Assembly: GCF_900109925.1 (NCBI RefSeq)
Contig: NZ_FOBW01000012.1
Span: 94,709-158,708, forward strand
Origin: Mesobacillus persicus
GTDB taxonomy: Bacteria > Bacillota > Bacilli > Bacillales > Cytobacillaceae
Length of the DNA: 64,000 bases
Direction: 5' to 3'
Shown here: positions 52,217-62,386 of the stretch, piece by piece
How the letters are laid out: every line of letters starts with the position of its first letter
Numbering within the stretch: position 1 is the stretch's first letter
Translations under genes and position numbers: made by a program
Notes under the pieces: generated by a model
The model's database searches: none
What the model was told of the DNA's origin: nothing
What the model saw: only the letters and a program-made list of their open reading frames with translations

Positions 52217-53425
52217 ATGAAAGGGAAAAAACTATTAGCTGGGGTAAGTGCCCTTGCACTTTGTGCTAGTATAGCAGCTCCAACATTGGCAAGTAATTCA
52301 CCAAATGGGAATCTAACCAATCCTAATCAAGTCTATTCTGTAAAAGGTTTTACCGATTATTCACAAATGGTAGACCGCCTAAAGCAAATCGAAAATAACA
52401 GCCAGGGGAGAGTAGCTCTAGATGTGGTGGGTGAGTCCAACCAAGGAAGAGACATCTATCAAGCAAGGGTAGGAAATGGAGATAAGGTCATCCTAATCGA
52501 AAGTGAAATTCACGGAAACGAGAAGACCGGTACAGAAGCCATCCTAAATATTCTTCAATATCTTGGTTCTAGCAACTCCCCTGAGGCGAAGCAAATACGT
52601 GAAGAGGTGACTCTAGTTGCTTTACCTAAAATGAACCCAGACGCATCTGAACTGGATCGCCGTGGAAATGATATGTCATGGGCAGAAGTCCAGGCAGCAT
52701 TCCCGCAATTAGCTGATGTTGGTCCAACTTGGAATTACTATACTTCACCAAATATGCAACAAAGGGACTACTCACAGAACCCTGGCTTCGACGTCAACCG
52801 TGACTTCAATCCAGACTTAAATTACGTACCAAAGGCAGGGGATTTTCCAGGCAATTCAAGCTTACCTGGCTGGTACATCACCCCTGAATCCCAAACAGTA
52901 AGAGATGTATACAAATCTCTACAAGCTGAATTCGGAAAAGTAGATGTCTTCGTCGACATCCATCACCAAGGGCAGTACTATGTAGAAGGCACAGATGACC
53001 TTGTAACAATGTCACTTTCAGCAGACTTCGTACCTGATCCAAACACACCAGAAGGTGAAAAATATGCTGAATACGCAGATACCTATAACTTTGATTTCTC
53101 GAAGCAGTTGAACTTGGCCGCATACAATGCCTTGCAATCTCTAGGCAATAATTCACCGTTCAACAACATTACACTGTATAGCCAAAATCTTGACCTTCCA
53201 GGTACAGCATTAGGAAGCTTTGGTTTAAACGGCAGTGGAACTATTTTATTTGAGGTAAGAGGACAATCCCATTCATTAGGTCAAAAGAAAAAAGGACAGC
53301 TGGTAAAGGCAGTTGAAACTGGCCTGTATGGTATTATTAACGGCGTCACAGATGGATCAGTAAATGAGCTTGACCCAGATGATTACGACAATATCCCACT
53401 GACATCCTACAGACCAGGAATTTAA
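52217..53425 (+). CDS. Secreted M14-family zinc carboxypeptidase
   Basis: Exported peptidase of 402 residues that trims C-terminal residues from peptides or wall peptides. Signal peptide to about residue 28 (KLLAGVSALALCASIAAPTL). The M14 zinc motif HxxE is in LIESEIHGNEKTGTEA near residue 97, the third zinc His in DVFVDIHHQGQYY, and the catalytic Glu in GTILFEVRGQSHSLGQ near the end. Substrate Arg/Asn residues lie in FDVNRDFNPDLN. The start is the ATG at 52217, seven bases after GGAGTGAG. Its target is not deducible. Confidence 0.88.
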   Translation: MKGKKLLAGVSALALCASIAAPTLASNSPNGNLTNPNQVYSVKGFTDYSQMVDRLKQIENNSQGRVALDVVGESNQGRDIYQARVGNGDKVILIESEIHGNEKTGTEAILNILQYLGSSNSPEAKQIREEVTLVALPKMNPDASELDRRGNDMSWAEVQAAFPQLADVGPTWNYYTSPNMQQRDYSQNPGFDVNRDFNPDLNYVPKAGDFPGNSSLPGWYITPESQTVRDVYKSLQAEFGKVDVFVDIHHQGQYYVEGTDDLVTMSLSADFVPDPNTPEGEKYAEYADTYNFDFSKQLNLAAYNALQSLGNNSPFNNITLYSQNLDLPGTALGSFGLNGSGTILFEVRGQSHSLGQKKKGQLVKAVETGLYGIINGVTDGSVNELDPDDYDNIPLTSYRPGI

Positions 53426-53504
53426 GGTGCAGGTATGTAAGGGGTGAGAGAGTACCGTAAAGAAAGAGTGAACTTAGCTCTGTAATAACTCTATTATTGT
53501 AAAA

Positions 53505-53542
53505 GGAAAAATCCCTCCTGCAACTAAGCAGAAGGGATTTTT
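53505..53542. terminator. Bidirectional terminator between convergent genes
   Basis: AAAAATCCCTCCTGC / GCAGAAGGGATTTTTT arms around AACTAA. It lies between the carboxypeptidase and the giant nuclease gene. Confidence 0.82.
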
Positions 53543-53550
53543 TCATTTCT

Positions 53551-56500
53551 TTATGAATTCATATTTGTTCTTCTTCTACTAACGATTACTACAGCACCCA
53601 TAGCGACTAATAGTAAGCCCAATGCTAATAGGTTAAATTGATTTGTAGCAGTATTAGGTAGGATGTTACCATTAGTTCCAGTAGAAGCAACGGATGGTGT
53701 ACCTTTAGTCTCGCTTGAATCATCTTTAAAGACACCATACGTACTAAAATGAGTTGTTGTCGCTGTTACCAAGCCGGTAGCAGGGTCATATACACTGTCT
53801 TCGATAACTTCCCATTCTTTCGTTTCTTCGTTGTAATAAAATGCTTTAACCAGTGATGGATCCAGATCAGCAACTAAATCAGGATTCACCTCTAATGTAA
53901 AGGTTACTTCTTGTCCATTAAAGTCACTTATAACCGTTGATCCAGCTGTGATGGTAAAATCATACACCGCACCAAGAGCATTTGCAGCCTGTTGTTTTAC
54001 CATCTTAATTACCACTGGTTGATCACCAGCAATAGCTGCGATTTGTTCTAAAATTGAAACTGGGATAATAAGGCTAGAGTCTCCCTTTTCAATCTTTAAT
54101 TCATTATTTTTTTCTATCAATGAATTTAAAGCAGCTTTGTCTAACTCCACTTTTAACTCAACTTGTTCTTTCGCATTTTTAGGTTGAATAATAACAACCT
54201 CGTTGGCCTTCGCTTTTTTAACATCTGTTAATACTACGTTTACAGTCATTGTCTTATTTGTAGCATTTACAGTTGTTTTAGGCTTTACGATAACACTTGG
54301 ATTTTTACCAGGGTTCGCATCTGGACTTTGTCCAGGATTAGCACCAGGGTTTGTACCTGGGTTCTGACCAGGATTAGCACCAGGGTTTGTACCTGGGTTC
54401 TGTCCAGGATTTGTACCAGGATTTTCGCCTGGTTCTTCACCAGGATTTTCGCCTGGATCCTCACCAGGATTTTCGCCTGGTTCTTCACCAGGGTTATCAC
54501 CTGGTTCTTTACTTACATCAACAATTCGTCCTTCAACTTGTGTTGGGATTGTAGTTAAGCTCACTAGATGATCCCTGAAGTTCTCCCAGTCAGATAATCC
54601 TAAGTCTGTTACACGTCCTTCTTCGTATGCTTTCGCAAAGACATCATAACCGTCTCCTCCTTTAGCTGTGAAAGCGTTTGTTGCGACCGTGTATGTTACA
54701 TTATCTTGAACTTCAACATATGCACCATTTTGAACTAAATATTTCACAGATACGACACGTTCGCCTGCTGGTTTAGTAGAATCAAACTCCACTTTTCCAC
54801 CAGCCACATGTAAGAATCCACCATTTTCTCCTGGATATTGGCTGACACTGATTTCAAATGCTCTCTTTAGCTCAGCGCCTGTTAACTCCATCGTTGCAAG
54901 TGTATTACCAAATGGAAGAACTTTAATTACTTCACCAACAGTGATTGGGCCAGCATCGATGGCTGAACGGATACCACCGCCGTTTTGTAACGCCATAATC
55001 ACATCTTTATCCGTGAATGATTTTGCTTTTGCAAGCATTCCATCGGTAATTAAGTTTCCGAGAATAGTTTCGTTTCTACGTACACTTGACTGTGTATTAT
55101 CGCCATTCGTACGTGGATTTTCCAATGCGACTTCAGCTACTACACCAATTTCTTGCTGTTCGATTTCAACTACCTTCGTTTTGTATGGTGCTAGAATCTC
55201 TACAGCATCTTGGTCAGCTATTTGACTACCAATCTTGATTAATTTTCCTGAATTGGCCACTACTACGCCAATTTCATCGAATTCCACGTTCAGAAAGCCT
55301 AGATTGCTATTTCCACTTCCGGTTTGAACAATAACGGTTGGCGTTGCATCTACAGCTACTACTGTTGGTTCAGTTAGCGCAGTATGGCTATGTCCACCAA
55401 CAATAATGTCGATACCTTCTACTTCTTTCGCAAGAGTTAGGTCGTTATCAATGGCTGCATTGTCATCGTACCCAATATGAGTTAGAGCAATAATTTTGTT
55501 AACACCTTGTGCTTCAAGAGCCTCGACAGCCTTTTCAGCTTCTAAAAGATAGTTTTCAAACGCAATTGAACCAGGACTAGAGATAGAAGCAGTTTCTTCT
55601 GTAGTTAAACCGAAGATCCCAACTTTTTCACCGTTTACTTCTTTGATAATTGCGTCATAAATTTGACCATTTTGAGCTTCATTTGTAACTAGGTCATTAA
55701 ATAAACCGTTAAATTTATCATCTTGTGAGAAATCAACATTTGAACTAACAAATGGGAATTGAGCACCTTGAATAAATTCTACTAATTTTCCATGCCCTTC
55801 AGAAGAAGAGCCTAGATCGAATTCATGGTTACCAAAGGTCATGGCATCAAAGCCCATTAAGTTCATTAAGTCTAAATCAGCTTTTCCTTTGAATTCATTA
55901 AAATATAACGTTCCAGAGAATGCATCTCCTGCATGTAAAAGAAGGGCATTTGGATCTTTCGCTCTTTCATCTTTTACCGCCGTAACGGTCTTAGGCATAT
56001 TGTCTAAGGAACCGTGTGTATCGTTTGTATGAAGGACCGTTAAGTCAAAGTTAGCTAAAACAATTCGACCTTCAATGCTTGTTGGGATTGTTTCTAAGCT
56101 TACTAGATGATCTCTGAAATTCTCCCAATCTGATAAACCTAAGTCTGTTACACGTCCTTCTTCATATGCTTTCGCAAAGACACCGTAACCGTCTCCGCCT
56201 TTAGCTGTGAAAGCGTTTGTTGCGACCGTGTATGTTACATCATCTTGAACTTCAACATATGCACCATTTTGATCTAGATATTTCACAGATTCGACACGCT
56301 CTCCAGCTGGTTTTCTAGCATCGAATTCCACTTTTCCACCAGCTACATGTAAGAATCCACCATTTTCCCCTGGGTATTGACTGACACTGATTTCAAATGC
56401 TTCCTTAAGCTCAGCGCCTGTTAACTCCATGGTTGCTAGTGTATTTCCAAATGGAAGAACCTTAATTACTTCACCAACAGTGATTGGGCCAGCATCGATA

Positions 56501-59500
56501 GCTGAACGGATTCCACCACCGTTTTGTAAGGCCATAATCACATCTTTACCAGTGAATGATTTTGCTTTTGCAAGCATTCCATCGGTAATTAAGTTTCCGA
56601 GGATTGTTTCATTTCTACGTACACTTGATTTTGTATTATCTCCATTCGTACGTGGGTTTTCCAAAGCGACTTCAGCTACGACACCAATTTCCTGCTGCTC
56701 GATTTCAGCTACCTTGGTTTTGTATGGTGCTAGAATCTCTACAGCTTCTTGGTCAGCTGTTTGACTATCAATCTTGATTAATTTACCTGCCTGTGCGACT
56801 ACTACACCAGTTTCATCGAATTCCACATTCAGTAATCCTAGATTACTATTTCCACTTCCGGTTTGTACAATTACAGTTGGTGTTGCATCTTCAGCTACTA
56901 TAGTAGGTTCAGTTAGCGCTGTATGGCTATGTCCACCAACAATAATATCGATGCCTTCTACCTCTTTTGCAAGAGTTAAGTCGTTATCAATTGCGGCGTT
57001 ATCATCATAACCAATGTGAGTTAATGCAATAATCTTATTAACGCCTTGTGCTTCTAGAGCCTCGACAGCCTTTTCAGCCTCTTCAAGGTAGTTTTCAAAT
57101 GCAACCGATCCTGGGCTAGAAATATCGGCTGTTTCTTCCGTAGTTAAACCGAAAATCCCTACTTTTTCACCGTTTACTTCTTTAATAATTGCATCATAGA
57201 TTTGACCATTTTGAGCATCATTCGTAACTAGGTTATTAAATAGACCGTTAAATTTATCATCTTGTGAGAAATTAACATTTGAACTAACAAATGGGAATTG
57301 AGCACCTTGAATAAATTCTACTAATTTCGCATGTCCATCAGCAGAAGAACCAAGATCAAATTCATGGTTACCAAATGTCATGGCATCAAAGCCCATTAAG
57401 TTCATTAAGTCTAGGTCAGCTTTTCCTTGGAATTCATTAAAATATAACGTTCCAGAGAAAGCATCTCCTGCGTGAAGAAGAAGCGCGTTTGGATCCTTAA
57501 CTCTCTCTTCTTTAACAGCCGTTACGGTCTTAGGCATATTGTCTAAGGAACCGTGGGTATCATTTGTATGAAGAACCGTTAAATTAAAATTGTTCTCCAC
57601 ATTAGTACCTAGATCTAGTTGAGCTATAACTGGATCATGGTCACTCGCACGGCCATGAGCTTCCATGAATGAAGAGTTGATATGTACAACATCTACTTCA
57701 GCGCCAGCTGCAAGGTTATTTGTTACAAGAATATGATCAAGTACTTGTGAGTTCCCTTGATAGTTATAAGTGAATCTTTCTGCAGCAGGAACCGATTCAA
57801 TAAGGTTTGTTAATTCGCTGCCTTTTAATGTTTGAATAGGGTTAGAGAATTCAAAGTCATTTAGGTCACCCATAACGACTACATTAGCATCAGCGTTTTC
57901 ATTCTGCACTTCTTTTACGAAATTGTTGACGATACCGGCAATTTTAACACGTTGTGCCTCACTACCAAGAACTGGTGGTTGGTTTTTACCGAAAATTGGT
58001 TGGTCGCCGCCCTTAGAGTTAAAATGGTTATTGATAACGATTACATCTTCGCCATTAAACTCAAATTGAGCAGCAAGTGGTTTACGGCTTGAGTTAAACG
58101 CAGTATTTGTTGGGTCAATACGGCCAGGGTTAAGTGTTAGCGACCCATTTTCATAGCCAACAGCCTCTGTAGCGCTGCCCTTATTACCTTCAGCAAGAGA
58201 GACGCGATCGATGTTATAGATGAATCCAACACGGATATTTCCGTTAGGTGCACCACCATCTTTGTTCTCTTCTGGAGCAATATCAGTCCAAGCGTAAGTT
58301 GGTCCGCCGTGAGCTTTAATCGCCGCAATAAGTGCTTCATAGTTTTGATCTGCGGCCGTTACACCAGTGCCGGTCCCATTATTGTCTTGAACCTCAACAA
58401 GTCCAATAATATCCGGAGAGTTTAGTTTTTCAACAATTGACTTTGCAATTTTATTTTTCTTTTCTGTTTCTGTTCCAACAAAGTTTTCCATGTTGTAGTT
58501 CGCAACCGTTAACTTTGAATCATCCTTAACAAGTTCAGTTGCTGTAGGTTGGAAGTCACCTTCAACCTTTTTAGGTAGTTCTTTAGTAAGAATCTTGAAG
58601 TTTTGGAAGGTGTATGATACCACTCCAGTTACTGTTCCATTAAAACTATCACCTGTTTTTACAACATAATTTCTATCATCATATAATAAGTGTAATCTTT
58701 CTGGGTTTGTATTATTTGCTTGTAGTGGAAGACCACCAGCAATTGTATAAGTTTTCTTTTCATCTTTTTGAGTGATTACAGGAATTTCGCCATACTTCTG
58801 TGGACCTACTGCAATTGGATTTTCAACTGCTACAAGCATACCTTCGATGCTTTCGTAGAAATCAATTGCATCTTCTTCAGGATCGAACGCAGAGAATTGG
58901 TCGTTATCAACAACCTGTGTTGGAGGGAAGATGTCTTTGCCAATAACAAGTGGTTCCGGAACTACTTGGTTGCTATCTAAAACTGTAACCGTTCCGTTGT
59001 TTGCGTCGATTTCAGTCGTCGCCAAATCAGTTTTTAACTTGTCATCATATCCAGCAATGATCCATTCTTTAACAAGACCGTCTACACTTACATGGTCGCC
59101 AACACTGACACCATGGTTCTTCTTGTAGACAAGAATACCTTCAGAAGTTTTAGGATTATTATCTGGTTCAGGATCTTGGATATAGAAGTTGCTTGCATCA
59201 TCTACATAAGTTACGATCCCTTCGATACCTATAACATTTTCGCGATCATAAATAGAGTTATGACCTTCGCCTTGGATTTGATTGATTTTTAGTCCTTCTA
59301 AACCTTCGATTGGTGGCTTTTCAGGAACCCCATCGAAGCTGTATTCAGATACGTTTTTTAAACCAGGGATGGTAAAGTATGCTTCCAGGGATCCAGTAAG
59401 GTAAACTACTTTACCTAAAAGATCTTGGTTATCCATTAAGTTTAAGCCATTCCGAACAGCCCCTGTTGGAAGTTGAACTGGAAGTAGTTTAGAAATGTCC

Positions 59501-59757
59501 GTTTCGTTTGGATTATCGGCAATGGCTATATTTGTGTTAGTAGTAAACGGAGCTTCTAGATCAAAGTTCGTTTTTGAGATTGTTGTACCAACAATATACC
59601 CCTTTACAATTGCCACTCCACTGTTATTAGCAATCGCTTCTTCAACAGTGATGAAACCATCCTCAGCACTTGCAACCTGTGCAACTGGTGCGGCATATCC
59701 AACAAGCATTGTGAAAATAATTGTTAGGATAAACCATTGTTTCTTGAATATCTTCAA
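53551..59757 (-). CDS. Giant wall-anchored nuclease / tandem 5'-nucleotidase (YhcR-like)
   Basis: 2068 residues, exported and sortase-anchored, predicted to degrade extracellular DNA/RNA to nucleosides and phosphate. Signal peptide ends near ASA (about 31). Two beta domains cover about 32-270 (DUF6359-like, then an OB-like YIQDPEPDNNPKTSEG region). An exonuclease-endonuclease-phosphatase domain covers about 415-712 (ANYNMENFVG, NHFNSKGGDQP, VMGDLNDFEF, ASDHDPVIAQL). Two near-identical 5'-nucleotidase modules lie at about 722-1232 and 1233-1742, each with LHTNDTHGSLDN, GNHEFDLG, GGHSHT and NGGGIRSAI. A Pro-Gly-Asn linker, a further domain and LPNTA plus helix plus RRR tail (about 2034-2068) end it. 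B. subtilis YhcR has one nucleotidase module. TTG start after GAGGAGG. Confidence 0.92.
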   Translation of the reverse strand: MKIFKKQWFILTIIFTMLVGYAAPVAQVASAEDGFITVEEAIANNSGVAIVKGYIVGTTISKTNFDLEAPFTTNTNIAIADNPNETDISKLLPVQLPTGAVRNGLNLMDNQDLLGKVVYLTGSLEAYFTIPGLKNVSEYSFDGVPEKPPIEGLEGLKINQIQGEGHNSIYDRENVIGIEGIVTYVDDASNFYIQDPEPDNNPKTSEGILVYKKNHGVSVGDHVSVDGLVKEWIIAGYDDKLKTDLATTEIDANNGTVTVLDSNQVVPEPLVIGKDIFPPTQVVDNDQFSAFDPEEDAIDFYESIEGMLVAVENPIAVGPQKYGEIPVITQKDEKKTYTIAGGLPLQANNTNPERLHLLYDDRNYVVKTGDSFNGTVTGVVSYTFQNFKILTKELPKKVEGDFQPTATELVKDDSKLTVANYNMENFVGTETEKKNKIAKSIVEKLNSPDIIGLVEVQDNNGTGTGVTAADQNYEALIAAIKAHGGPTYAWTDIAPEENKDGGAPNGNIRVGFIYNIDRVSLAEGNKGSATEAVGYENGSLTLNPGRIDPTNTAFNSSRKPLAAQFEFNGEDVIVINNHFNSKGGDQPIFGKNQPPVLGSEAQRVKIAGIVNNFVKEVQNENADANVVVMGDLNDFEFSNPIQTLKGSELTNLIESVPAAERFTYNYQGNSQVLDHILVTNNLAAGAEVDVVHINSSFMEAHGRASDHDPVIAQLDLGTNVENNFNLTVLHTNDTHGSLDNMPKTVTAVKEERVKDPNALLLHAGDAFSGTLYFNEFQGKADLDLMNLMGFDAMTFGNHEFDLGSSADGHAKLVEFIQGAQFPFVSSNVNFSQDDKFNGLFNNLVTNDAQNGQIYDAIIKEVNGEKVGIFGLTTEETADISSPGSVAFENYLEEAEKAVEALEAQGVNKIIALTHIGYDDNAAIDNDLTLAKEVEGIDIIVGGHSHTALTEPTIVAEDATPTVIVQTGSGNSNLGLLNVEFDETGVVVAQAGKLIKIDSQTADQEAVEILAPYKTKVAEIEQQEIGVVAEVALENPRTNGDNTKSSVRRNETILGNLITDGMLAKAKSFTGKDVIMALQNGGGIRSAIDAGPITVGEVIKVLPFGNTLATMELTGAELKEAFEISVSQYPGENGGFLHVAGGKVEFDARKPAGERVESVKYLDQNGAYVEVQDDVTYTVATNAFTAKGGDGYGVFAKAYEEGRVTDLGLSDWENFRDHLVSLETIPTSIEGRIVLANFDLTVLHTNDTHGSLDNMPKTVTAVKDERAKDPNALLLHAGDAFSGTLYFNEFKGKADLDLMNLMGFDAMTFGNHEFDLGSSSEGHGKLVEFIQGAQFPFVSSNVDFSQDDKFNGLFNDLVTNEAQNGQIYDAIIKEVNGEKVGIFGLTTEETASISSPGSIAFENYLLEAEKAVEALEAQGVNKIIALTHIGYDDNAAIDNDLTLAKEVEGIDIIVGGHSHTALTEPTVVAVDATPTVIVQTGSGNSNLGFLNVEFDEIGVVVANSGKLIKIGSQIADQDAVEILAPYKTKVVEIEQQEIGVVAEVALENPRTNGDNTQSSVRRNETILGNLITDGMLAKAKSFTDKDVIMALQNGGGIRSAIDAGPITVGEVIKVLPFGNTLATMELTGAELKRAFEISVSQYPGENGGFLHVAGGKVEFDSTKPAGERVVSVKYLVQNGAYVEVQDNVTYTVATNAFTAKGGDGYDVFAKAYEEGRVTDLGLSDWENFRDHLVSLTTIPTQVEGRIVDVSKEPGDNPGEEPGENPGEDPGENPGEEPGENPGTNPGQNPGTNPGANPGQNPGTNPGANPGQSPDANPGKNPSVIVKPKTTVNATNKTMTVNVVLTDVKKAKANEVVIIQPKNAKEQVELKVELDKAALNSLIEKNNELKIEKGDSSLIIPVSILEQIAAIAGDQPVVIKMVKQQAANALGAVYDFTITAGSTVISDFNGQEVTFTLEVNPDLVADLDPSLVKAFYYNEETKEWEVIEDSVYDPATGLVTATTTHFSTYGVFKDDSSETKGTPSVASTGTNGNILPNTATNQFNLLALGLLLVAMGAVVIVSRRRTNMNS
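54290..54510 (-). repeat. Coding tandem repeat for a Pro-Gly-Asn linker
   Basis: Short repeats encode units such as NPGEEPG, NPGTNPG and NPGANPGQ. They form a flexible wall-spanning linker between the second nucleotidase module and the C-terminal domain. The tandem DNA is prone to length change. Confidence 0.85.
54530..57596 (-). repeat. Tandem 1.53-kb intragenic duplication
   Basis: Two successive copies of about 1.53 kb (about 57596-56065 and 56064-54530) encode the nucleotidase modules and match almost throughout in DNA and protein. It is a recent in-frame duplication. Confidence 0.92.
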
Positions 59758-60501
59758 ATCTTTTCCTCCTCTAGGTATTTCCTGGTTTGGTTAGTTGGTG
59801 TTTATGGGGGGAACCTCCGATAAAACATGCCAACTGAAAGAGCATGACGTTTCTCATGTACGTGACTTAATGCCTATCAAAAGATTAAAAAAGATGTTGC
59901 TGAAACAATTTTCCCATCTGATCCCTCACTTTTTCTATGAAAAGTTCGTGTTTTCAAAGCATTCTCATAGATTTGTTAAGTTTTAATATTACAATAGTAA
60001 TTCTATCTGTTAATCTCCTAAAATTCTACACAAATTTACAAAAAAAGGTCACTTTTTTTATGTCATAAATATTACCAATTTAAAATTTTATCGAACAAAA
60101 AAACGATGTACAAGTGTAACGTTCGTGTTTTCCGATTGAAATAGACCGCTTATCGATAAAATCAATAGATTATTAGTAAATGCATGAGGGTGTTAAAATT
60201 ATAAATATTTTAAATAGTATATTTAGCTGGACGTTTAAGTGTTGTCGAAGAAGAGGAGTTAAAACAGAGAAAAACAGGGCTAGGGTCTTGTTGGTAGGGG
60301 AAGTTTTTCTTAGTGGATTAAAATGGTTTAGACCTATGATTAGGTCTATTCACCTAGTAAATTAAGGGAAGTGTTAAAAATACATTCCTATGACCTTGTC
60401 AAATCAGGGGATAAGGTTGAAAATAGATTCGTGTGTAAAATTAATTAACTAAAGGGCGAGTATTATATAGTAAAAATAAAAAACAATACGGAGGTATTAG
60501 A
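59758..60501. other. 740-bp divergent upstream region
   Basis: Lies between the giant nuclease gene and galE. A hairpin TAGACCT/AGGTCTA occurs near 60331-60350. Open frames here have no binding sites. GGAGGT precedes galE. Otherwise AT-rich with no recognised element. Confidence 0.5.
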
Positions 60502-61491
60502 ATGAGCATACTAGTCCTAGGAGGAGCAGGGTATATTGGCTCCCATGCTGTTCATCAATTGATTGATCGCCAATATGATGTGGTTGTCGTCGATAATTTG
60601 CTAACGGGTCACGAGCAAGCAATCCACCCAAAAGCAAAATTCTACAAAGGGGACATTCGCGACAAATCCTTCCTCCAAATGGTCTTTAAAACTGAAGAGA
60701 TAGACGGTGTCATTCATTTTGCGGCAAGTTCCTTAGTGGGCGAGTCAATGACAAACCCGATCATGTATTTCGATAATAATGTTTATGGAACGCAAGTGCT
60801 GCTCGATGTGATGAGTGAGTTTGGAATTAAAAATATCGTTTTTTCTTCCACGGCTGCAACATATGGGGAACAGGAGGTTATGCCAATTACCGAAGAGATG
60901 GCGACCTTCCCGACCAATGCTTATGGTGAGACGAAGTTAACGATGGAAAAGATGATGAAATGGTGTGACAGCGCCTATGGAACTAAATTCGTTTCCCTTC
61001 GTTATTTTAATGTAGCAGGGGCAAGGTCAACAGGTGAAATTGGCGAGGATCACAATCCGGAGACTCATCTTATTCCAGTCGTTCTCCAGGTTGCCCTTGG
61101 TCATCGAGAGTACATTTCCATCTTTGGTGATGATTACGATACGGAGGATGGTACCTGCATTCGGGACTATATTCATGTTGAAGACCTCATTGATGCCCAT
61201 ATCCTAGCATTAGATTATTTGCAAAAGGGCGGAGAAAGCAATGTTTTCAACCTCGGCTCTAGCCAGGGCTTCTCGGTAAGAGAAATCATTGAGGCTGCAA
61301 GAGAAGTAACGGGGCATCCAATTCCCTCACAAACGGTCGAACGCCGAGCGGGAGACCCAAGCAGGCTCATCGCGTCCTCTGCAAAAGCCGGTGAAGTTCT
61401 GGGCTGGAAACCGCAGCGGACTTCGGTTCATCAAATTATTAAGGACGCTTGGAACTGGCATCAAGCCCATCCAAACGGTTACGACGAATAA
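60502..61491 (+). CDS. galE: UDP-glucose 4-epimerase
   Basis: Interconverts UDP-glucose and UDP-galactose in the cytosol, for galactose use or surface polysaccharide. Extended short-chain dehydrogenase: NAD motif [17 protein letters not shown] at the N-terminus, [20 protein letters not shown], catalytic Ser/Thr region [13 protein letters not shown] and the YGETK motif (YxxxK) near residue 142. RYFNVAGA and a C-terminal substrate-binding part complete it; 329 residues. The start is the ATG at 60502 after GGAGGT. It shares the region with galU, whose product supplies UDP-glucose. Confidence 0.95.
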   Translation: MSILVLGGAGYIGSHAVHQLIDRQYDVVVVDNLLTGHEQAIHPKAKFYKGDIRDKSFLQMVFKTEEIDGVIHFAASSLVGESMTNPIMYFDNNVYGTQVLLDVMSEFGIKNIVFSSTAATYGEQEVMPITEEMATFPTNAYGETKLTMEKMMKWCDSAYGTKFVSLRYFNVAGARSTGEIGEDHNPETHLIPVVLQVALGHREYISIFGDDYDTEDGTCIRDYIHVEDLIDAHILALDYLQKGGESNVFNLGSSQGFSVREIIEAAREVTGHPIPSQTVERRAGDPSRLIASSAKAGEVLGWKPQRTSVHQIIKDAWNWHQAHPNGYDE

Positions 61492-61497
61492 AAATAA

Positions 61498-61541
61498 ACA
61501 AAGGTGCCTGCCCCTTAATTTTTGGGGAGGCACCTTTGTTA
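61498..61541 (+). terminator. Terminator of galE
   Basis: CAAAGGTGCCTGCCCC pairs with GGGGAGGCACCTTTG (one bulge) around a TTAATTTTT loop. It contains GGTGCC but lacks the palindrome's centre, so I do not count it in that family. Confidence 0.85.
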
Positions 61542-61607
61542 TGTTCTATTTTTTGCTAGTTTAATTTAGCCTTACTCGAGATTATAGGAACTTCCTATTC
61601 CTATCTA

Positions 61608-61757
61608 TTAAATAGACAAATCATTCTTTCTACCAAAAATACGCTTCCTCGGTTTATTGCCGAACTTAAAAAAGAACTGTCCTTCCTTTGAGCGAAAAAT
61701 TTTAATTCCGAAGAATCTAAGTGGAGTGAAGATTTCCTTCATATGTACGAGAGGCAT
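61608..61757 (-). CDS. Small basic protein, 49 residues
   Basis: Encodes MPLVHMKEIFTPLRFFGIKI followed by FRSKEGQFFFKFGNKPRKR and IFGRKNDLSI. It is rich in Phe, Lys and Arg. GGAGGAAAAGAGC before the ATG at 61757 is a strong binding site. I recognise no family. It could be a small membrane-surface or nucleic-acid-binding protein. Coding is supported by the binding site and the uninterrupted frame only. Confidence 0.5.
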   Translation of the reverse strand: MPLVHMKEIFTPLRFFGIKIFRSKEGQFFFKFGNKPRKRIFGRKNDLSI

Positions 61758-61910
61758 GCTCTTTTCCTCCTAAATTAAGTAGACTACCTATATTTTACCA
61801 TATTAATAGAAAATTTAGAATTTACAAACCATCAACAAAAACCGACAAACTTAAATCGGTTAACCAATAAAAAATCGGACCATACTTGTGATGAGGATGG
61901 TGAATGGAGG

Positions 61911-62342
61911 ATGAGCTCGAAGCTATTCCTATATTTTTGGATGATCTCAATTTTTATCATGACCTGTGTGAAGAACCCATCAGGACTAGTGAATAGCAAC
62001 AAAAGTTTTTTTGAATGGACTCCCGATCCTAACTTATTAGAGTTCTTTGATCCGATCCCTATACTAACGAATGGATTTGTCATTCAAAAAATAGGGCATA
62101 TCATGGTGTTCTTCGTATTGGTTATACTTTGTACGAAGGCCTATCAGTCACTTAGCCAAGCATTTATATTCAGTATGCTACTGGCGATCATAACAGAGGT
62201 TCTTCAAATCTTTTTTTCAAGAGGAGGCCGTCTCTTTGATGTTGGTTTTGATGCGATGGGGATCGTAACTGGACTTATTTGTTCGTTTCTTTTCACGAAA
62301 CTAGTAGGGGTACAATCAGGTGGGGAGAGAGTAAGCAGATAA
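61911..62342 (+). CDS. VanZ-like membrane protein
   Basis: 143 residues with about four hydrophobic helices. The VanZ pattern is seen: KIGHIMVFFVLVIL with the conserved His, then ITEVLQIFFSRGGRLFDVGF with E-x-x-Q and the R...D motif, and a final GIVTGLICSFLF helix. VanZ relatives affect resistance to teicoplanin and lipid handling; mechanism is unknown. GGAGG abuts the ATG at 61911, so a slightly later start is possible. It lies between galE and galU, which fits an envelope role. Confidence 0.8.
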   Translation: MSSKLFLYFWMISIFIMTCVKNPSGLVNSNKSFFEWTPDPNLLEFFDPIPILTNGFVIQKIGHIMVFFVLVILCTKAYQSLSQAFIFSMLLAIITEVLQIFFSRGGRLFDVGFDAMGIVTGLICSFLFTKLVGVQSGGERVSR

Positions 62343-62386
62343 CGAGGGGCCAGTCTATTAAAACTACGGGCTGGCGTTTAGAAGCT

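Noticed and set aside
60180..60365. 61-codon frame before galE
   Set aside because: No binding site, and it crosses a hairpin; probably untranslated leader or spacer.
61498..61541. Another copy of the GGTGCC palindrome family
   Set aside because: It has GGTGCCTG but a different right arm and a long loop, so it is better read as the galE terminator.
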